Positions 25,096 through 33,179 of a stretch of 64,000 bases of DNA are shown in pieces. Origin of the DNA: Actinophytocola sp036378875 (GTDB lineage: Bacteria; Actinomycetota; Actinomycetes; Mycobacteriales; Pseudonocardiaceae); contig NZ_DASUVO010000153.1 of the NCBI RefSeq assembly GCF_036378875.1, positions 124,001-188,000 of the forward strand, given 5' to 3'. Under the pieces are notes generated by a model. The model saw nothing but the letters and a program-made list of their open reading frames with translations. It searched no databases and had not been told where the DNA came from. Position numbers and translations under genes: made by a program. Positions within the stretch are counted from its first letter, which is position 1. Each line of letters begins with the position of its first letter.

Positions 25096-26730
25096 GTGAC
25101 GACTTCGGTGCTACTCGACTCGGGAGTGGTGAACCGCTGCCGGCGCCGGGTGCACCTCGAACACGACCCGGCCATGGCGGACGTTCCCCAGGCCCCGCCC
25201 GACCCGACGGGCGAACAGCGCAAGGCCGACGCGGCCGCGCACCGCCGCTCGATCGCCGACGAGATCGCCGGCCTGGTCGGTCCAGGTTGGACGGAGATCC
25301 CGCGCGAGGCGCGGTCGAGCGACCGCGAGCAGCTGACGCTCGACGCGATGGCCGAGGGTGCCCGGTTCATCTGGGCCGCCCAGCTGCCCCGCGACGAGGC
25401 CGGCGGCCGCCGCGGCCACATCGACCTGCTGGTCGCGACCGAGACCGGGTACGTGCCGGTGCTCGTGGTCCGGCACAAGGTGAGCGATCCCGGTTCGGGC
25501 GCGCAGACCAGCCCGCTGTCCACGCCGTGGCCGTCCGCGCGGCGGCTCGACCAGCGCAGGCGGGTCCGCCCGCAGCCGAGGGACGTGCTCCGGCTCGCGC
25601 ACGCCTACCGCATGCTCCAGGCCAACGGCCGGGCCGCGGCCGGCCCGGCGGTCGCTGGGGTGATCGGCCTCGACGGCGACGTCGTGGTGTGGCACGACAT
25701 GGAGGCCCCGACCTGGCCGGGCGGCCGCGACGCGCTCGCCGAGTACGACGCCCGTTTCGCCGACCGGCTGTCCATCGCGACCTCGGCGGCGGCCGGCGGC
25801 GACGCGCTCGCCCAGCCGTCACGCATCGTCGAGTGCCGCAGCTGCCCGTGGTGGCCGGTGTGCCGGGTGGACCTGGAGCGGGCCCGGGACGTCAGCCTGG
25901 TCATCCGCGGTGAGGAGGCGGTGTCCCTTCGCGCGGCGGGGATCCGCTCCGTCGACGACCTCGCTCGCGTCGACCCGAACGACGAGTCGCTGCCGCCGAC
26001 GGGCATGCCCATGGCCGACGCCGTGGGGCTCGCCAAGGCGTGGCTCGCCGACCTCACCGTCGTCCGCCGGATCCCGAAGATCGACGTGCCCCGCGCGGAG
26101 GTCGAGGTCGACGTCGACATGGAGAGCTTCGGCGACGCGGGCGCCTACCTGTGGGGCGCGCTGCTGACCGGCGTCGACATCGGCGAGCGGTCCGGCTATC
26201 ACGCGTTCGCCACGTGGGAGGCGCTGCCGACGGACGACGAGGCCAGGTCGTTCGCCGCGTTCTGGCAGTGGCTCATGGTCGTGCGGCTGCGTGCCCGCGC
26301 ACGGGGGCTGAGCTTCCGCGCCTACTGCTACAACGAGCTGGCCGAGAACCGCTGGCTGCTGTCCTCGGCGAAGCGCTTCGCCGGCAAGCCGGGCATCCCC
26401 ACCACCGAGCAGGTGATGGCGTTCATCACCTCGGACGCGTGGTTCGACCTGTTCGGCGCCGTGCGCGACCACTTCCTGTGCTCCCGGGGCAAGGGCCTGA
26501 AGACCATCGCCCCGGCGGCGGGTTTCCGGTGGCGCGACCCGGAGGCCGGTGGCGAGAACAGCATGCGCTGGTACCGCGACGCGGTCGGCATGGACGGCTC
26601 CGCCCCGAACGACCGGCAACGCATCCGCCTGCTGGAGTACAACGAGGACGACGTGCGAGCCACCCACGCCCTGCGCGGTTGGATGTCGTCACCCGCGGTG
26701 TACGAGGTTCCGTACGTCGGTGACCTGTAG
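25096..26730 (+). CDS. TM0106-family RecB-like nuclease, 544 aa
   Basis: The N-terminal PD-(D/E)xK nuclease region includes RRGHIDLLVA with acid and hydrophobic core. It is followed by a Cys cluster VECRSCPWWPVC, which with Cys in VNRCRRRVHLEHD resembles the AddB/Cas4-type Fe-S layout. The C-terminal half is an RNase H-like exonuclease fold (EVDVDMESFGD; LLEYNEDDVRATHALRGW supplies the second acidic cluster). GTG 25096 starts the conserved MTTSVLLDSG segment. Members act in nucleic acid processing; the exact role is not established. Confidence 0.88.
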   Translation: MTTSVLLDSGVVNRCRRRVHLEHDPAMADVPQAPPDPTGEQRKADAAAHRRSIADEIAGLVGPGWTEIPREARSSDREQLTLDAMAEGARFIWAAQLPRDEAGGRRGHIDLLVATETGYVPVLVVRHKVSDPGSGAQTSPLSTPWPSARRLDQRRRVRPQPRDVLRLAHAYRMLQANGRAAAGPAVAGVIGLDGDVVVWHDMEAPTWPGGRDALAEYDARFADRLSIATSAAAGGDALAQPSRIVECRSCPWWPVCRVDLERARDVSLVIRGEEAVSLRAAGIRSVDDLARVDPNDESLPPTGMPMADAVGLAKAWLADLTVVRRIPKIDVPRAEVEVDVDMESFGDAGAYLWGALLTGVDIGERSGYHAFATWEALPTDDEARSFAAFWQWLMVVRLRARARGLSFRAYCYNELAENRWLLSSAKRFAGKPGIPTTEQVMAFITSDAWFDLFGAVRDHFLCSRGKGLKTIAPAAGFRWRDPEAGGENSMRWYRDAVGMDGSAPNDRQRIRLLEYNEDDVRATHALRGWMSSPAVYEVPYVGDL

Positions 26731-26812
26731 CCGGGCATCATCGCCCGGATGGCCGGCGGAACAAGCCGGATGGCCGATGCCCGCCGGCAGGCCGCGAACC
26801 AGGGTGGATGGC

Positions 26813-26923
26813 ATGGAGCTACTCGCCGCTGCCGGCCTGTTCATCGCCCTGGCCCTGCTGGCCGCCATCCCACTCGTACTGCTGCTGCACCTCACACAAC
26901 GTCACCAGGACGACCAGGGCTAG
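26813..26923 (+). CDS. Putative single-pass membrane microprotein, 36 aa
   Basis: MELLAAAGLFIALALLAAIP leads into one transmembrane helix with a short charged tail (HLTQRHQDDQG). The start lies after a GGTGGA sequence. It is 82 bp downstream of the nuclease gene on the same strand. Size makes coding assignment uncertain, although the alternation of a hydrophobic helix and a polar tail is protein-like. Confidence 0.45.
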   Translation: MELLAAAGLFIALALLAAIPLVLLLHLTQRHQDDQG

Positions 26924-27137
26924 AGGTGGGCGTGTACGGAGGGGTGCTTCGGGAGTGTGCTGGGGTCGCAATTCTTTGGCGAGGGCGGCCGCCACACGAT
27001 GCCAAGGGCAGGGGTGAGGAACGAGCCCCTGTCCGCAGGCATCGTCACGCAACCACTTACGGCAAGCAACCACGCACACCGGCCCGCAACCACCTGAGCC
27101 AACCGACCCGAGGCCGCTCGCCGAAGGCGATCGGCGG

Positions 27138-27182
27138 CCCTGTCCGAGCTAGAAGACACAGCCCTGCCCGAGCTAGAAAACA
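27138..27182. repeat. Two tandem 21-bp direct repeats, period 24
   Basis: CCCTGTCCGAGCTAGAAGAC(A) at 27138-27158 and CCCTGCCCGAGCTAGAAAAC(A) at 27162-27182 differ at two positions. They lie 26 bases upstream of an SDR start, so they could be regulator sites for that gene. The remainder of the 285-bp gap 26924-27208 shows nothing recognisable. Confidence 0.55.
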
Positions 27183-27208
27183 TGTGATCGCCCGTTAACC
27201 TGTCGGGC

Positions 27209-27964
27209 ATGCAGATCACCGACACCTCCGCCATCGTCACCGGCGGGGCTTCCGGGCTCGGCGGTGCGACCGCCATGGCACTCGCCGCCGGTGGGGCACG
27301 GGTCTTCGCGCTCGACCTGCCCTCCGCGATCGAGAAGGCGCCCCAGGTCGACGGGATCACCTACGTCGCCACCGATGTGACCGAGCCGGACGAGGTGGCG
27401 TCCGCGGTGGCCGCGGCCGAGGCCGAAGGTCCACTGAGGACGGTCGTCAACTGTGCGGGTATCGGCCCGTCGGCGCGGATCCTGTCGAAGAAGGGACCGC
27501 ACGATCTCGCGCTGTTCCGCAAGGTGGTCGAGGTCAACCTGATCGGCACGTTCAACGTGATCACCCTTGCGGCGCAGGCGATCGCGAAGACCGATGCCGA
27601 CGAGCACGGGCAGCGCGGCGTGGTCATCAACACGGCTTCGATCGCCGCGTTCGACGGGCAGATCGGGCAGGCCGCCTACGCCGCGTCCAAGGGCGGCGTG
27701 GTCGGGTTGAACCTGCCGGCCGCCCGTGACCTGGCGTCGGTGGGGATCCGGGTGGTGACGATCGCGCCGGGCATCATCGACACGCCGATGCTGGCCACGG
27801 TGAGCGACGAGTTCCGCCAGGCGCTGGCCGACGGCGTCCCGTTCCCCAAGCGCCTCGGACGGGCGGAGGAGTACGCGAACCTGGCCTTGTCGATCATCGC
27901 GCAGGACTACCTGAACGGCGAGGTCATCCGCCTCGACGGCGCACTCCGGATGGCTCCCCGCTAG
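27209..27964 (+). CDS. SDR, 3-hydroxyacyl-CoA dehydrogenase (HSD17B10-like) type, 251 aa
   Basis: VTGGASGLGGATAMAL loop, DVTEPDEV acidic segment, VVNCAGIGPSARIL, NTASIAAFDGQ and YAASKGGVVGLNL give complete SDR catalysis (Ser, Tyr, Lys). The IGQAAYAASKGGVVG and PFPKRLGRAEEYA segments match the short-chain 3-hydroxyacyl-CoA/2-methyl-3-hydroxybutyryl-CoA dehydrogenase group, working in fatty or branched-chain acyl oxidation. Its TAG stop shares CTAG with the convergent effector gene. Confidence 0.88.
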   Translation: MQITDTSAIVTGGASGLGGATAMALAAGGARVFALDLPSAIEKAPQVDGITYVATDVTEPDEVASAVAAAEAEGPLRTVVNCAGIGPSARILSKKGPHDLALFRKVVEVNLIGTFNVITLAAQAIAKTDADEHGQRGVVINTASIAAFDGQIGQAAYAASKGGVVGLNLPAARDLASVGIRVVTIAPGIIDTPMLATVSDEFRQALADGVPFPKRLGRAEEYANLALSIIAQDYLNGEVIRLDGALRMAPR

Positions 27965-29013
27965 GGCCCCAGCCGAGGGAGGAGCCACGGCGGCGCGGTC
28001 TCCCGGGTGAACACGGTGCCCGGCCGCGCGCTCTCGTGGAGTCGCATGCCGGCGATGAGGCGGTCGAACTCGTCCTGTGTGTACGAGCCGATCGTTCTCG
28101 TCGTGACGTCAAGGCCGGAGTGGTCGGCCACGGCCCGCACGTACGCCGGGATGTCGTTCTCGCTCGATGGCGCGTACGTGCGCAGCGCCTCGGGCAGCGT
28201 CTTGTCCTTGTGCGTCTCGCGCATCAGGTCCCGCATCGCCGCGGCGCCCGACGCCTCGTCCGGGAAGATGGCGAACGGGCCCTGGCTCTTGCGCGGGTCG
28301 CGGCGGTACCCGTCGGCGCCGATCGCGCCGAAGCGGCGGGCACGTGGGCCGTACTCGAGGTTGCCCGGGTTGTTGTTGCGCCACGCGCGCTCGCCGCCGT
28401 ACCGGACCTCGCCGTTCGGGTAGATCACGTATCCCTCGTTGCCCTGCCGGCCTGGCTGTGCGGTCTTCGTCGGGCCGACGTCGGACGCGATCGCCCACAT
28501 CTGGTCGTCGAACGCCTTCAACACCTTGGCGGCCGCGCCTGTCGCCTGCTTCCCGCTCGCGTCGATGTTCCTGGTGAACGCCTTCGCCGCGGTCGCTTCC
28601 TGCGCAGGCGGCACCTGCCGCGCCTGCTCGATCATCGGGTCGGTGGCCCCGGTGAACGCCTCCTTGATCCGCCCGATCTCACCGGACGCCTTCTCCAGCG
28701 CGCCGGCCGCTCGTTCGAACCCGTACGCCGCCTTCGCGAGCACGTTCCCCGCGTCGACGAACTCGTCGGCGACACCCTGGACCCTGGCACGCATGCTGGC
28801 ATACGCGGCGCCCTGCCATCCTGCTTCCGCGGCGGTCGCATGGCGTCCCGTCTCGCCACCGGCGACGTTCGCGAGCTTCGCCTGCGGGACGAGTTCCTCC
28901 TTCATCCGGCGCAGTGCCGCCGGGTCGCCGGTGACCTCCCGGATCGACCCGTCCAACTGCGCCACGTACCCGTCACGCATGCTCGTCAGCGTGGCCGCGA
29001 GCCCCGCGCCCAT
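27961..29013 (-). CDS. WXG-like N-terminus fused to NNPGN lysozyme-like domain; probable type VII effector, 350 aa
   Basis: Residues 1-125 are helical with a central GWQGAAYASM at 65-74 (WxG turn) as in long WXG100/LXG-type type VII secretion substrates. Residues ~195-335 contain WRNNNPGNLEYG, RKSQGPFAIFPDEASG and MRDLM, a domain seen in phage tail and cell-wall-degrading proteins. There is no signal peptide. The start overlaps the stop of the upstream small partner gene by one base. No ESX machinery or obvious immunity gene is in the window. Hydrolase activity is inferred from domain resemblance only. Confidence 0.78.
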   Translation of the reverse strand: MGAGLAATLTSMRDGYVAQLDGSIREVTGDPAALRRMKEELVPQAKLANVAGGETGRHATAAEAGWQGAAYASMRARVQGVADEFVDAGNVLAKAAYGFERAAGALEKASGEIGRIKEAFTGATDPMIEQARQVPPAQEATAAKAFTRNIDASGKQATGAAAKVLKAFDDQMWAIASDVGPTKTAQPGRQGNEGYVIYPNGEVRYGGERAWRNNNPGNLEYGPRARRFGAIGADGYRRDPRKSQGPFAIFPDEASGAAAMRDLMRETHKDKTLPEALRTYAPSSENDIPAYVRAVADHSGLDVTTRTIGSYTQDEFDRLIAGMRLHESARPGTVFTRETAPPWLLPRLGP

Positions 29014-29360
29014 CAGTGGCCGCCCGGCTGCAGTCGCTGGAGCTCGGCCTCCTCGGCGCTGAGCTTCTTGGCCCAGCCCTCGCTGAACCCGCGGTAGCCG
29101 GCCAGTCCCTTCTCGACGCCGCCCGTCACGTCGCCGAGGACCTGGGTCTGCCGGTAGATCCGGTCGGTCTCCGTGCGCACGGTTTGCGAGCAGGCCTGAT
29201 GTGCGAACCGGGCGTTGCGGCGCGTGCCGAACGCCTCCGCCGGCACGGTCAGGTTCCGCAGCCGGCCGACCAGTTCGGCCGAGTCGTAGCAGGTACCTCG
29301 CAGCGCCGTACCGAGGTCGGCGAGCGTCGCGTAGGTGGCGGTGAAACCGTTGGCCTCCAT
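29013..29360 (-). CDS. Small helical ESX/WXG-associated protein, about 115 aa
   Basis: Almost wholly helical (MEANGFTATYATLADLGTAL ... VTGGVEKGLAGYRGFSEGWA) without signal peptide or transmembrane helix; size and composition fit WXG100/EspC-like partners of type VII substrates. Translationally coupled to the WXG-NNPGN gene (TGATG). The start is uncertain: ATG 29360 or 29366, neither with a good ribosome site. Likely a secretion partner or chaperone, by context. Confidence 0.7.
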   Translation of the reverse strand: MEANGFTATYATLADLGTALRGTCYDSAELVGRLRNLTVPAEAFGTRRNARFAHQACSQTVRTETDRIYRQTQVLGDVTGGVEKGLAGYRGFSEGWAKKLSAEEAELQRLQPGGH

Positions 29361-29414
29361 GCACATCAGCGTGCGTGCCGCGCTGATTGCGCGGGACGGC
29401 AAATATCCCTACAG

Positions 29415-30377
29415 CTATCGGCGGCCCGGTGGGCAGATCTCGTCCAGTGCCAGCAGGTCGTCCGACGAGGGGTGCCACTGCGCGCCCGCCGCGTTCGCGC
29501 TCACCTGTTCCGGGGTGGTGGCCCCCGCGATGACCGAGCCGACGGGTTTCTGTGCGGCGAGCCAGCCGATGGCGACGGTCGACATGGGCAGCCCGCGTTC
29601 CTCGGCGAACGCGCGCAGCTTCTCGATGCGGTCCCACGGCGCGTCGGCGAGCAGGCGGGTGCGGCCCGCGAGCCGGGCGTTCGCCGGCGGGTCGGTGTCC
29701 CGGTGGTACTTGCCGGTCAGCAGTCCGTTGGCCAGCGGGAAGTACGGCAGCAGCCCGAGCCCGAACCGCTGGCACGCCGGGATGATGTCGCGCTCGGCCT
29801 CGCGTTCGAGTAGTGAGTAGTGGTTCTCGGCGGCGATCACACCCGACCAGCGGTTGGTACGGGACAGCCACACCGTGTCGGCCACCTGCCAGCCCGCGAG
29901 GTTGCACACACCGGCGTACCGGATCAGACCTTCCCGGACGAGGTCGTCCAAAGCGGACAGTGTTTCCTCGACCGGGGTCGACGGGTCCGCGCGGTGTACC
30001 TGGTACAGGTCGATCCAGTCGGTGCCCAGCCGGCGCAGCGAGGCCTCCACCGCGCGTTTGACGTACCGGCGCGAGCCGCGGGCGCCGAAGTCCGCGCCGT
30101 TCGCGCCCTGCATGTCCACACCGAACTTGGTGGCGATCACCGCCTTGTCCCGGCGGCCGGCGAGCGCCTGCCCGAGCAGTTCCTCGCTGCGGCCACGGGG
30201 AGCGCCGTACACGTCGGCGACGTCGAAGAACGTGATGCCGGCGTCCACCGCGGCACCGATGAGCGCGCGGGAGCCGGCGAGGGACTCCGCGGCGGTCCCG
30301 GGGCGGCCCAGGTTGTTGCAGCCGAGTCCGACCACACTGACGACCAGACCTGATTCTCCCAGGTGACGGAGTTCCAT
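29415..30377 (-). CDS. Aldo/keto reductase, 320 aa
   Basis: (beta/alpha)8 AKR with Asp in FFDVADVYG, Tyr in DVYG, Lys in VIATKFG and His in YQVHRADPS; the NADP-binding C-terminal PVGSVIAGATTPEQVSANA is typical of the AKR11/IolS or L-glyceraldehyde reductase group. It lies on the same strand just upstream of the WXG-type pair but separated by 54 bp from the nearest start, so co-regulation is uncertain. Substrate unknown. Confidence 0.9.
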   Translation of the reverse strand: MELRHLGESGLVVSVVGLGCNNLGRPGTAAESLAGSRALIGAAVDAGITFFDVADVYGAPRGRSEELLGQALAGRRDKAVIATKFGVDMQGANGADFGARGSRRYVKRAVEASLRRLGTDWIDLYQVHRADPSTPVEETLSALDDLVREGLIRYAGVCNLAGWQVADTVWLSRTNRWSGVIAAENHYSLLEREAERDIIPACQRFGLGLLPYFPLANGLLTGKYHRDTDPPANARLAGRTRLLADAPWDRIEKLRAFAEERGLPMSTVAIGWLAAQKPVGSVIAGATTPEQVSANAAGAQWHPSSDDLLALDEICPPGRR

Positions 30378-30492
30378 TCCGACAACCTACTGAGCGTGAG
30401 TGCTCCGATCCAGAACCGCCTTGACATTCGACACAGAAGTGAATCTTGCGGCCATGACCAATTTCCGCCACCGGTGAGGCAGGCTGTGCACC

Positions 30493-31434
30493 ATGAGCAA
30501 GGCACCTGAGGTGGACAGACGGTCGGCGGCGGACTGGTTGTCCAGTCGCGTCGAGAGCCAGGCCGGCCGGATCTTCCTCGTGACCGGGGCAAACAGTGGT
30601 CTCGGTCTCGAAACAGCTCGCGCGCTGGGCACGCTCGGCGCGACTGTGATCATGACCGCGCGGGACTCGGCGAAGGGCGAAGCCGCCGTCGAGTCGCTGC
30701 GTGCCGAGCAGCCGGACGGCAAGTTCGAGCTGCGTCACCTCGACCTCGCCGACCTCGAGTCGGTGCGGGAGTTCGCCGCGGGAGTCGAGCACGTCGACGT
30801 GCTCATCAACAACGCAGGCGTGATGATGCCGCCGCACTCACTCACCGAGCAGGGCTACGAGCTCCAGTTCGGCGTCAACCACCTCGCGCACTTCGCGCTC
30901 ACGCTCCTGCTGTTCAACACGTTGCTGCAGGGCGAGAATCCGCGCGTGGTCACGGTCAGCTCCGGGCTGCACCACCGCGGCCGCATCCACTTCGGAGACC
31001 TGCACGGCAACCAGAAGTACAGCCGCACGGGCTACTACGCACAGTCCAAACTGGCGAACGTCGTGTTCGGACTGGAACTGCACCGGCGCCTGCGCACCAA
31101 CGGCATCGGCATGCTCAGCGTCCTCGCGCACCCCGGCTACACGGCGACGAACCTGCAGTCGTCCGGGCCGACGGGGATCAGCAAGCTGGCCATGAAGGTC
31201 TCCAACCGGATCATGGCGCAGGACGTGGGGATGGGTGCCCTGCCGCAGGTCTACGCGGCGGCCGGCGCGGACGTGGAGAGTGGCCAGTTCTGGGGACCGG
31301 ACGGTCGCAACGAGAGCAAGGGCTACCCGACGGTCGTCCAGCCGCTCGACGAGGCCCGCGACCGTGAGCTGGCCAGGCGCCTGTGGGACATCTCCGTGGA
31401 GATGACCGGTGTGCACATCGACCTGGAGCCCTAG
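30493..31434 (+). CDS. SDR, retinol dehydrogenase/oxidoreductase-like, 313 aa
   Basis: VTGANSGLGLETARALGTLG loop, INNAGVMMPP, VSSGLHHRG and YYAQSKLANVVFGLEL (Tyr/Lys). The length (~310) and the C-terminal GQFWGPDGRNESKGYP match the actinobacterial SDR group annotated near retinol dehydrogenases. The stop TAG is followed at once by the ATG of the next gene. Confidence 0.9.
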   Translation: MSKAPEVDRRSAADWLSSRVESQAGRIFLVTGANSGLGLETARALGTLGATVIMTARDSAKGEAAVESLRAEQPDGKFELRHLDLADLESVREFAAGVEHVDVLINNAGVMMPPHSLTEQGYELQFGVNHLAHFALTLLLFNTLLQGENPRVVTVSSGLHHRGRIHFGDLHGNQKYSRTGYYAQSKLANVVFGLELHRRLRTNGIGMLSVLAHPGYTATNLQSSGPTGISKLAMKVSNRIMAQDVGMGALPQVYAAAGADVESGQFWGPDGRNESKGYPTVVQPLDEARDRELARRLWDISVEMTGVHIDLEP

Positions 31435-32136
31435 ATGGTCGACCGCCACATCCGCTCGGTCGAGGACGTCCTGACGTTCCTGGACGGGTTCTTCGCCAGG
31501 GACGCTAGCTGGTGGGACAGCTTCTACGCCGACCGCGACCGGAACGTGCCGTTCTTCGTCTCGAAGCCGGACGAGAACCTCGTGTCGTACCTCGACCGCG
31601 GCGTGCTCGGTCCCGGCCGGGCGCTCGACCTCGGCTGCGGACCCGGCCGCAACGCCATCTACCTCGCCAGCAGGGGTTTCCAGGTCGACGCCGTCGACCT
31701 GTCGATGTCGGCCATCGCGTGGGGCGAGGAGCGGGCGCGGGAGGCCGGCGTCGATGTCCGGTTCCTCCGCGGTGACGCGTTCGCGCCCGACTACCTCGAC
31801 GGCCAGTACGACCTGATCTACGACTCGGGCTGCCTTCACCATCTGCCGCCGCACCGCCGCGTCAGCTACCTCGACCTCGTCGAGCGGCGCCTCGTTCCCG
31901 GCGGCCACCTGGGCCTGACCTGCTTCGCGGTCGGCGAGATGGGCTCCGAGGTGCCCGACGACGAGCTGTACCGCGATGGCACGCTGGGCGGCGGGCTCGC
32001 GTTCTCGGCCGACTCACTGCGCTGGATCTTCAGTGAGCTGACCGAGGTCGAGCTGCGCCCCATGAGCGAGGAACCGGACGCTTCGCCGCACTTCGGACAG
32101 ACGTTCCTGTGGACGGCCCTGTTCCGGCGTGACTAG
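31435..32136 (+). CDS. Class I SAM-dependent methyltransferase, 233 aa
   Basis: SAM-binding motif I ALDLGCGPGRNAIYLASRG (GxGxG), acidic VDAVDLSM, post-motif YDLIYDSGCLHHLPPHRR and a C-terminal strand pair. It has no spacer from the SDR gene upstream, so both are one operon; the GGAG site lies inside the SDR 3' end. Its stop overlaps the convergent methyltransferase stop in the shared palindrome CTAG. Substrate not predictable. Confidence 0.87.
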   Translation: MVDRHIRSVEDVLTFLDGFFARDASWWDSFYADRDRNVPFFVSKPDENLVSYLDRGVLGPGRALDLGCGPGRNAIYLASRGFQVDAVDLSMSAIAWGEERAREAGVDVRFLRGDAFAPDYLDGQYDLIYDSGCLHHLPPHRRVSYLDLVERRLVPGGHLGLTCFAVGEMGSEVPDDELYRDGTLGGGLAFSADSLRWIFSELTEVELRPMSEEPDASPHFGQTFLWTALFRRD

Positions 32137-32969
32137 CGGGTGCGGTGCCCGACCACCGTGTACAGCAGCGTGCGGTTGCCGCCCGCGAAGGCGTGGTGGT
32201 AGGTGATCTCCGTCTTCTCGAAGCCGAGCACACCGACGAAGCGGCGGACGGTCTCCGGGCTCAGGTGCCACCAGGTGTCGCCGTAGGCGCGGTCCCAGAA
32301 CTGCGGCAGGAACGTGGCCTTGGGCTGGCCGTGTGCCTCCGGCGGCAGGGGCGTGGTGACGCCGGGCTCGGGGTCCGGGGCGTCCACGAAGTCGCCGACC
32401 AGGTGGTACTCCGACGCCGGGTACACGTCGGTGACGATGACCATGTCCTTCACCAGCCGCAGGGACGTCTGCAGTGCCAGGAAAGGATCGCGCAGGTGCA
32501 GCAGGATGCTCGCGAACGTGGCGACGTCGACCTGGCCGATCTCGGCGGGCACGGTGTACACGGTGCCGTGCACGAGCTTCGCGGACAGGCCCTGCGCCTT
32601 GTGGTTGAGCCAGAAGCCGTTGTTGATCTTCCGCAGGTGGTCGCGGCGGACCGTGTCGAAGTTGCCGAGGTCGGTGCCCGCGAACGGCACCACGTCCCAC
32701 GAGTGGTTCTCCGACAGGTCGTATGCGACGACGTCGGCGCCCTGCTGCTCCATTCGGGTGGTGAGGAAGCCGCTCGCCGCACCCAGTTCGAGCACTCGCT
32801 TGCCCGCGAGGTCGACCCCACCGAGGTAGCGGTGCTCGTCACCACGCAGGTCCCACTCGCCGGTTACTTCACCGTATCCGGGGATCTCCATCGAGTGATA
32901 GAAGTAGCAGTCCGTAAGGCTCTCCACCGCTCGTGGCGGTGCGTAGAGGTCGGTGTCGGTGCTGGTCAT
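32133..32969 (-). CDS. SAM-dependent methyltransferase (Methyltransf_9/DUF1698-like), 278 aa
   Basis: Motif I KRVLELGAASGFLTTRMEQQ, motif II VVAYDLSENHSWD, and ATFASILLHLRDPFLAL. The N-terminal CYFYHSMEIPGYGEVTGEWD segment is characteristic of methyltransferases found in actinobacterial polysaccharide loci. ATG 32969 follows GGGGAC. It lies 40 bp downstream of a small membrane ORF and beside glycosyltransferase genes, so a sugar O-methyltransferase role is plausible. Confidence 0.85.
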   Translation of the reverse strand: MTSTDTDLYAPPRAVESLTDCYFYHSMEIPGYGEVTGEWDLRGDEHRYLGGVDLAGKRVLELGAASGFLTTRMEQQGADVVAYDLSENHSWDVVPFAGTDLGNFDTVRRDHLRKINNGFWLNHKAQGLSAKLVHGTVYTVPAEIGQVDVATFASILLHLRDPFLALQTSLRLVKDMVIVTDVYPASEYHLVGDFVDAPDPEPGVTTPLPPEAHGQPKATFLPQFWDRAYGDTWWHLSPETVRRFVGVLGFEKTEITYHHAFAGGNRTLLYTVVGHRTR

Positions 32970-33009
32970 GAGCCGTCCCCTCAGTTGGGTCGGCACAATC
33001 TAACGCAGC

Positions 33010-33108
33010 TCAGTTGTCCCGCTTCGCAAGGCGGCTGTACAGCACGAACGTGAGCCGGGCGAGGAACGCCACGCCCACCGCGGCGACGATCACGATCTGT
33101 AACACCAT
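33010..33108 (-). CDS. Putative membrane microprotein, 32 aa
   Basis: MVLQIVIVAAVGVAFLARLT followed by FVLYSRLAKRDN: one transmembrane helix and a short basic tail. GAGG lies about ten bases before ATG. It precedes the methyltransferase gene by 40 bp on the same strand and may share its transcript. Short length keeps confidence moderate. Confidence 0.4.
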   Translation of the reverse strand: MVLQIVIVAAVGVAFLARLTFVLYSRLAKRDN

Positions 33109-33179
33109 GTTGGGTAGCCTCTCTGGTCTACGTGGTATCAGACGTGGGACACGCCGTGTGGGTTCAGTACAGTCGCCCA

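Noticed and set aside
27961..30837. Single 958-codon - strand gene spanning WXG effector and reductase region
   Set aside because: The first ~600 codons run out of frame through the aldo/keto reductase and partner genes and are Arg-rich shadow; the true effector starts at 29013.
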